Assembly: GCF_002014985.1 (NCBI RefSeq)
Contig: NZ_MUXU01000068.1
Coordinates: 1 to 9,965, forward strand
Direction: 5' to 3'
Length of the DNA: 9,965 bases
Origin: Moraxella caviae
GTDB taxonomy: Bacteria; Pseudomonadota; Gammaproteobacteria; Pseudomonadales; Moraxellaceae
The notes below the pieces were generated by a model. The model saw only the letters and a program-made list of their open reading frames with translations. It was not told the origin of the DNA and did not search any database. Position numbers and translations under genes: made by a program. Positions 6,771-9,965 of the stretch are shown piece by piece; the stretch's first letter is position 1; each line of letters opens with the position of its first letter.

Positions 6771-7487
6771 ATGCGATCGTACAACCGCCAAGCTGACCAA
6801 ATGCGTCCCATTTCTTTTACTCGCAATTATCTAATGCACCCAGAAGGCTCGGTGCTGGTATGCTATGGCAACACCAAAGTCATCGTAACCGCAAGCGTAG
6901 AAATGGGCGTGCCACGCTGGCTAAAAGGGCAGGGCAAAGGCTGGGTAACGGCAGAATACGGCATGATGCCACGCGCCACAGGCACACGCACTCAGCGAGA
7001 AGCCGCTAAGGGCAAGCAATCTGGACGCACCCAAGAAATTCAGCGTCTGATTGGGCGTTCGCTGCGTGCGATGATTGACTTGGAAAAACTGGGCGAGATT
7101 ACCATTGTCGTGGACTGCGATGTCATTCAGGCAGATGGTGGCACACGCACGGCAAGTATTTCTGGGGCGGCAGTGGCGCTCATTGATGCGCTGGAATGGC
7201 TGCAGCGTAATAAAAAATTGAGCCAAGACCCTTTGATTGGGCTGGTGGCGGCGGTGTCTGTGGGCATGAAAGACGGCAAGGCGCTGCTTGATTTGGATTA
7301 TGCCGAAGATTCGTCTTGCGATACCGATTTGAACGTGGTGATGTCGCAGGCAGGCGGATTTATTGAAATTCAAGGTACAGCCGAGCAAAAGCCATTCACG
7401 CGCGCAGAATCTGAAACCATGCTAAGCTATGCCGAAAAAGGCATTGAACAAATCATCAAAGCGCAGCAGGCGGCTTTGGGTTGGTAA
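6771..7487 (+). CDS. rph: Ribonuclease PH
   Basis: RNase PH, a phosphorolytic 3'-5' exoribonuclease that trims tRNA precursor 3' ends using phosphate and works as a ring-shaped hexamer. The product has 239 residues, matching the full-length family (238 in E. coli strains without the K-12 frameshift). Family blocks: [11 protein letters not shown] near the N-terminus, [52 protein letters not shown] with phosphate-binding Arg86, [16 protein letters not shown] with acidic residues 115, 117 and 122, [13 protein letters not shown] and IEIQGTAE. The start is ATG 6771, with a weak AGG at 6761-6763; the frame is open upstream to GTG 6699, but that would add 24 residues foreign to the family. No pyrE follows, unlike in enterobacteria. 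Confidence 0.97.
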   Translation: MRSYNRQADQMRPISFTRNYLMHPEGSVLVCYGNTKVIVTASVEMGVPRWLKGQGKGWVTAEYGMMPRATGTRTQREAAKGKQSGRTQEIQRLIGRSLRAMIDLEKLGEITIVVDCDVIQADGGTRTASISGAAVALIDALEWLQRNKKLSQDPLIGLVAAVSVGMKDGKALLDLDYAEDSSCDTDLNVVMSQAGGFIEIQGTAEQKPFTRAESETMLSYAEKGIEQIIKAQQAALGW

Positions 7488-7505
7488 GTTGTTAAAACTC
7501 ATCGG

Positions 7506-7511
7506 TATAAT
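7506..7511 (+). promoter_or_regulatory. -10 box for the membrane protein at 7533
   Basis: A perfect TATAAT lies 22 bases before the start codon. No convincing -35 sits at 17 bp; TTGGTA at 7481-7486 would need a 19-bp spacer. The leader would be very short, about 15 bases, but still contains the AAGGA ribosome site. Confidence 0.4.
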
Positions 7512-7532
7512 CGCCAAAAATAAGGACATATC

Positions 7533-8009
7533 ATGATAAAAGTGCTGGACGATGGCGTGCAAATCACGCTGGCAGGCGGTGAGAGCGATTCGCTGTTTAT
7601 GTGGTCTATCGTCATGCTGATGCTGGCGGTGGCAACAGCGGTGGCGTGCTTTACCTTGCCTGTGCCTTATGCTATCGGTGCGGTGGCGTGTTTGGCGGTG
7701 CTGATGTATTTTTTTAATGCCAAGAAAAATGCGGTAAAAAGTGCGCGTCATCACAGCGCAGGCGTGCTGACGCTAAAAAATCGCCACATTAACATCAATG
7801 GCGCAGGCATGGCATTGAGCGAACAGGCGCAAATCATCGCCACGGCAAAGACGCTCACCGTCAGTGATCGTGGCATCAGCCATCAGTTTTCAGGGTTTGG
7901 CGATGCCAGAGAAATTGACATCGCTAAGCAAGTGCTGGAAGGACGCGCCATCGCCAAGCGAGAAAAGGCGATTTCTTTGCAAAGTTCCACCCAAAACAGC
8001 GATGAGTGA
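7533..8009 (+). CDS. Uncharacterised membrane protein with two helices
   Basis: A 158-residue protein I do not recognise. Residues 1-20 are polar, two hydrophobic segments follow at about 21-40 and 44-62, then the basic stretch NAKKNAVKSARHH (62-74) and a soluble C-terminal domain of about 85 residues. The basic stretch after helix 2 predicts both ends inside the cell with a short external turn around the LPVPY motif. The C-terminal part includes LTLKNRHININGAGMAL and LTVSDRGISHQFSG, a beta-rich pattern like small membrane-tethered PH-like domains, but that is only an impression. AAGGA at 7522-7526, 6 bases before ATG, fixes the start. It follows rph by 45 bases and has its own possible -10. 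It is convergent with hemJ. Codon use matches the neighbouring core genes, so it is likely a real lineage-specific gene. Confidence 0.8.
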   Translation: MIKVLDDGVQITLAGGESDSLFMWSIVMLMLAVATAVACFTLPVPYAIGAVACLAVLMYFFNAKKNAVKSARHHSAGVLTLKNRHININGAGMALSEQAQIIATAKTLTVSDRGISHQFSGFGDAREIDIAKQVLEGRAIAKREKAISLQSSTQNSDE

Positions 8010-8087
8010 TTTGATGGTTTTGCTTCATTTGTCAGCTGTAAATCTAAATCAAAAATTCACCGTCAATCCCTAAAATTTAACAAAACG

Positions 8088-8115
8088 AAAAGCCGTCAAC
8101 ATTAGGGCGGTTTTT
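8088..8115. terminator. Bidirectional terminator between convergent genes
   Basis: Positions 8088-8097 (AAAAGCCGTC) pair with 8106-8115 (GGCGGTTTTT) over 10 bp including two G-T pairs, with an 8-base loop. The plus strand ends in T5. On the minus strand the stem runs into TTTTCGTTTT. It can serve the gene ending at 8009 and hemJ ending at 8167. Confidence 0.7.
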
Positions 8116-8166
8116 ATTTGGAAAAATGCGCTTGCAAAGCTATTGAAATAAGGTTTGATTAAGTGG

Positions 8167-8595
8167 TTAAAACGGCTTAATCACCACAAGCAGCACCACG
8201 CCAATTAAGATAAATACTGGAATTTCGTTAAACCAACGCCAAAAAACGTGGCTTTTTAGGTGTGGATTGTCCGCAAGACGCAGGCGAAAGCATCCGCACG
8301 CCACATGATACACCGTCAAAAGCACGACCAGCGTCAGTTTGGCGTGCAGCCAGCCTTGCGAAAGGTAGCCTTGCCAATTCATTGCTACCATGCTAAGCCC
8401 CAAAATCCACGTCGCCATCATTGCAGGATTCATGATGCCACGATACAGCTTGCGCTCCATTAGTGCAAAGCGTTCTTGGCTTATGCGATCATCGCTCATG
8501 GCGTGGTACACAAACAGGCGCGGCAAATAAAAAATGCCAGCGAACCAGCAGACCATCGCCACGATGTGTAGGGATTTTAGAAGTAAAAAAGTCAT
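8167..8595 (-). CDS. hemJ: Protoporphyrinogen IX oxidase, HemJ family
   Basis: HemJ (UPF0093) is an inner-membrane protein that oxidises protoporphyrinogen IX to protoporphyrin IX, the penultimate step of haem synthesis, in bacteria lacking HemG and HemY. The product has 142 residues, normal for the family. The N-terminal signature LKSLHIVAMVCWFAGIFYLPRLFVYH contains conserved His10, the haem-ligand position in the family. Further features are RKLYRGIMNPAM (48-59), the second helix (about 60-74), WLHAKLTLVVLLTVYH with conserved Lys86 (82-97), and the final pattern FNEIPVFILIGVVLLVVIKPF. Four transmembrane segments are expected. The start at 8595 fits the family N-terminus, although no Shine-Dalgarno sequence is visible upstream. 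It lies downstream of the tRNA on the same strand, with a terminator-like hairpin between. Identification is by family pattern and is firm. Confidence 0.93.
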   Translation of the reverse strand: MTFLLLKSLHIVAMVCWFAGIFYLPRLFVYHAMSDDRISQERFALMERKLYRGIMNPAMMATWILGLSMVAMNWQGYLSQGWLHAKLTLVVLLTVYHVACGCFRLRLADNPHLKSHVFWRWFNEIPVFILIGVVLLVVIKPF

Positions 8596-8656
8596 GATTT
8601 GGATAAATTGGCTAAATTAAATGGGCTGGTGGCATTAGTGCCAGCCTGATGCAACA

Positions 8657-8694
8657 AAACCCCAGCAAATTGGCAAGCAATCCACTTGGGGTTT
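8657..8694 (-). terminator. Terminator-like hairpin downstream of the tRNA
   Basis: AAACCCCA at 8657-8664 pairs with TGGGGTTT at 8687-8694. An inner ATTG/CAAT stem lies in the loop. Read on the minus strand the structure ends in TGGGGTTTTGTTG, so it could stop transcription of the tRNA before hemJ, though the T tract is short. Confidence 0.5.
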
Positions 8695-8737
8695 GGCGAG
8701 TGGTCTTTGCATGGCGTGCATGAATCAGACCTAAAAA

Positions 8738-8814
<77 letters not shown>

Positions 8815-8858
8815 AAAAAAAATTATCCAATAATTACAACAACTTATTGAATGTTTAT

Positions 8859-8887
8859 ATTGTACATCAATCAAAAAATGATTGCAA
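8859..8887 (-). promoter_or_regulatory. tRNA promoter
   Basis: On the minus strand TTGCAA (8887-8882), a 17-bp spacer and TACAAT (8864-8859) form a plausible sigma70 promoter. Transcription would start near 8852, about 38 bases before the mature tRNA 5' end. The junction with the integrase region therefore lies just upstream of it. Confidence 0.6.
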
Positions 8888-8894
8888 ATATTTC

Positions 8895-8913
8895 TAGTAG
8901 ACGCATAGTAGAC
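8895..8913. repeat. TAGTAGAC direct repeat, 11-bp period
   Basis: TAGTAGAC occurs at 8895-8902 and again at 8906-8913, one helical turn apart. The pair covers the -35 position expected for the TATAAT at 8929-8934, so it could be an operator or an integrase arm-type site. Confidence 0.5.
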
Positions 8914-8926
8914 CACATAGAAATGT

Positions 8927-8968
8927 TGTATAATATCGCTATTTGTTGCAATATGGCGATATTATACA
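8927..8968. repeat. 13-bp perfect inverted repeat with inward-facing TATAAT boxes
   Basis: TGTATAATATCGC at 8927-8939 is the exact inverse of GCGATATTATACA at 8956-8968. Three more pairs extend it inward, leaving a 10-base centre. The left arm holds TATAAT on the plus strand (8929-8934), which could drive the integrase. The right arm holds TATAAT on the minus strand (8966-8961). The repeat ends 2 bases before the integrase start codon, so it may be an operator or an mRNA hairpin. Confidence 0.6.
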
Positions 8969-8970
8969 CA

Positions 8971-9870
8971 ATGACGAGCAAAAACAAAAGAGTTAGACTC
9001 ACAAAAAATTTGATTGAGTCTCTCCCTGCTGACCCCGCCATTTACCGAGACAGTGATTTGATTGGTTTTGCGGTGCGTGTGCAAAAAACTTACAAAACTT
9101 ACATCGTTGAGAAAAAAGTCAATGGACGAGCCGTCCGCCACACACTCGGCATCGTTGGACAGCTCACATTGCCCCAAGCTCGCCAAAAAGCATCGGAAAC
9201 ACTGGCACTGATGGGGCAGGGTATTAACCCCAACGACCAAAAACGGCAAGAACAAAAAGCCCACGAGCATGAGCGAGAATTAAACCGCCAGCACCCCACC
9301 TTATCTGATGCCTACAATGCTTTTTTGAGTGAACGAGCATTAAAGGCAAACACCCTCCATGATTATAACAAAGTCATAACAAAATATCTGGCGGACTGGC
9401 AAGACAAAAAACTTGCCGACATCACAAGAAAAATGGTGCAAGATAAACACAAATCCTTGACCGAAAATAGCCCAGCACAGGCAAATATGGCAATGCGAGT
9501 CTTTCGGGCGGTGTATAATTTTGCCGTTGAGCATTATCTTGATGATGACGAAAACCCGCTACTGCCCGCCATATCACCCACCAAAACTTTGACCGCAAAA
9601 AAGGCGTGGAATAAAATCAAACGCAAAAAGACTTACATCAACGAAGACAAAATGCCTGATTGGGTCAAGGCGGTGGTAGAATTTGAAAATCGTGGGCAAT
9701 CATTGGAAACGAACAAAGATTTTTTATTAACTCTCATATTGACAGGATTTAGGCGGAGCGAATGCGAAAGCATCGCATGGTCGGCAATCGATTTAAAATA
9801 TGGTTTTATCCACCCCGCCGTAAAACCACGTCCTTTAGGGCGTGGATATAAGGCGGTGTGCAAGCCTTAA
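8971..9870 (+). pseudogene. Tyrosine integrase, truncated by an IS200/IS605 end
   Basis: A site-specific tyrosine recombinase of the prophage/island type. The start MTSKNKRVRLTKNLIESLP at 8971 matches the usual N-terminus of this class; earlier in-frame ATGs (8851, 8878, 8923, 8953) fall in the promoter region. Residues 5-85 form the arm-binding DUF4102 domain (DSDLIGFAVRVQKTYKTYIVEKKVNGR, LTLPQARQKA). Residues about 105-200 are the SAM-like core-binding domain. The catalytic domain begins near 225 and has the first catalytic Arg in LTGFRRSECESIAW (261-262). About residue 280 the sequence changes to IHPAVKPRPLGRGYKAVCKP and stops; that tail is translated IS end DNA. The His-x-x-Arg and Tyr boxes are absent, where full-length members have about 390-420 residues, so the product should be inactive. 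No clear Shine-Dalgarno sequence is visible. Confidence 0.88.
9811..9860. repeat. Subterminal hairpin of the IS200/IS605 element
   Basis: The inner stem is CCACGTCC (9826-9833) with GGGCGTGG (9838-9845), loop TTTA, one G-T pair. Outside a 6x6 internal loop, CCGCC (9815-9819) pairs with GGCGG (9852-9856), and CAC (9811-9813) with GTG (9858-9860) after one mismatch. Such imperfect end hairpins are what TnpA binds as single-stranded DNA. Confidence 0.75.
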
Positions 9871-9965
9871 TGTGGTGTGTTTTGTTGTTCAATGTATTGT
9901 CTGATAATTTCAATGGGTGCTCCACCACAAGACCCAGCAAAATAGCTTGGTGACCACAATGCACC
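9867..9965 (-). CDS. tnpA: IS200/IS605 transposase TnpA, C-terminal fragment
   Basis: The window edge cuts this gene; 32 residues and the stop remain. They read ALWSPSYFAGSCGGAPIEII followed by RQYIEQQNTPH, the characteristic last helix region of the HUH/Y1 transposase TnpA that cuts and joins single-stranded DNA at the IS ends. By alignment with the helicobacter IS608 enzyme as I remember it, the Tyr of QYIEQQ (codon at 9894-9896) is the nucleophile, and the Gln four residues later is the conserved active-site Gln. The stop TAA (9869-9867) overlaps, on the opposite strand, the stop of the truncated integrase frame (9868-9870). The HUH motif lies outside the window, so intactness cannot be judged. 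Confidence 0.88.
   Translation of the reverse strand, partial: GALWSPSYFAGSCGGAPIEIIRQYIEQQNTPH

Larger units (their letters stand above)
9811..9965 (-). mobile_element. IS200/IS605-family element, one end, runs off the window
   Basis: The element is recognised by the TnpA C-terminus on the minus strand and by the subterminal hairpin adjoining its stop codon. The exact boundary with the integrase is not certain: the integrase frame stays plausible to about 9805-9810 and the hairpin base starts at 9811. This family makes no target duplication and has no terminal inverted repeats, so the junction must be found by comparison with an empty site. Whether a tnpB lies beyond the window is unknown. 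Confidence 0.8.

Noticed and set aside
5209..7388. Long minus-strand open frames opposite fadD and rph
   Set aside because: They are antisense shadows of well-identified genes and lack ribosome sites and family features.
7864..8073. 69-codon frame overlapping the end of the membrane protein gene
   Set aside because: Out-of-frame shadow with no ribosome site.
8851..8970. Longer N-terminus for the integrase from ATG 8851
   Set aside because: It would overlap the tRNA promoter and the inverted repeat, and the extra residues do not look like the arm-binding domain.
9811..9870. REP-like palindrome instead of an IS end
   Set aside because: The TnpA C-terminal coding sequence lies directly next to it in the orientation expected for an IS200/IS605 end.

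Overview
The window looks like chromosomal DNA of a gammaproteobacterium of the Moraxellaceae, most likely Moraxella or a close relative. This rests on protein resemblance (S2, EF-Ts, FadD, RNase PH and HemJ are all of gammaproteobacterial type), the AT-rich intergenic DNA, a type IV pilin gene, and rpsB-tsf ending in its own terminator instead of continuing into pyrH-frr. The genus is inference from memory; no database search was possible.

Layout. Positions 1-2177 are accessory-like and vary in codon use. They hold a secreted DUF1566 protein (84-851), a small gene resembling a PUA/EVE-like reader domain and broken by an in-frame TGA (930-1535), a strong terminator, and a type IV pilin (1695-2177). 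Positions 2178-8595 are core genome. They hold rpsB with a long structured leader (2403-3143), tsf (3356-4234), fadD for long-chain acyl-CoA synthetase (4810-6510), rph for RNase PH (6771-7487), an unrecognised two-helix membrane protein (7533-8009), and, convergent with it, hemJ for protoporphyrinogen oxidase (8167-8595, minus). Rho-independent terminators separate most of these units, so most genes appear to be single transcription units; rpsB and tsf are probably co-expressed.

From 8738 the window enters a mobile region. A tRNA with anticodon CAT, probably tRNA-Ile2, is on the minus strand with its own promoter. Beyond it is a tyrosine integrase whose catalytic domain is cut after the first catalytic arginine by the end of an IS200/IS605-family element. 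The last 99 bases encode the C-terminus of that element's TnpA on the minus strand, including the catalytic tyrosine. The integrase control region is unusual: an 11-bp-period direct repeat followed by a 13-bp perfect inverted repeat carrying a TATAAT in each arm, facing inward.

I found no complete new defence or mobile system. The points most worth checking are the TGA-interrupted reader-domain gene, the integrase control region and its IS junction, the overlap of the pilin terminator with the rpsB transcription start, and a decayed 19-bp tandem repeat behind fadD.
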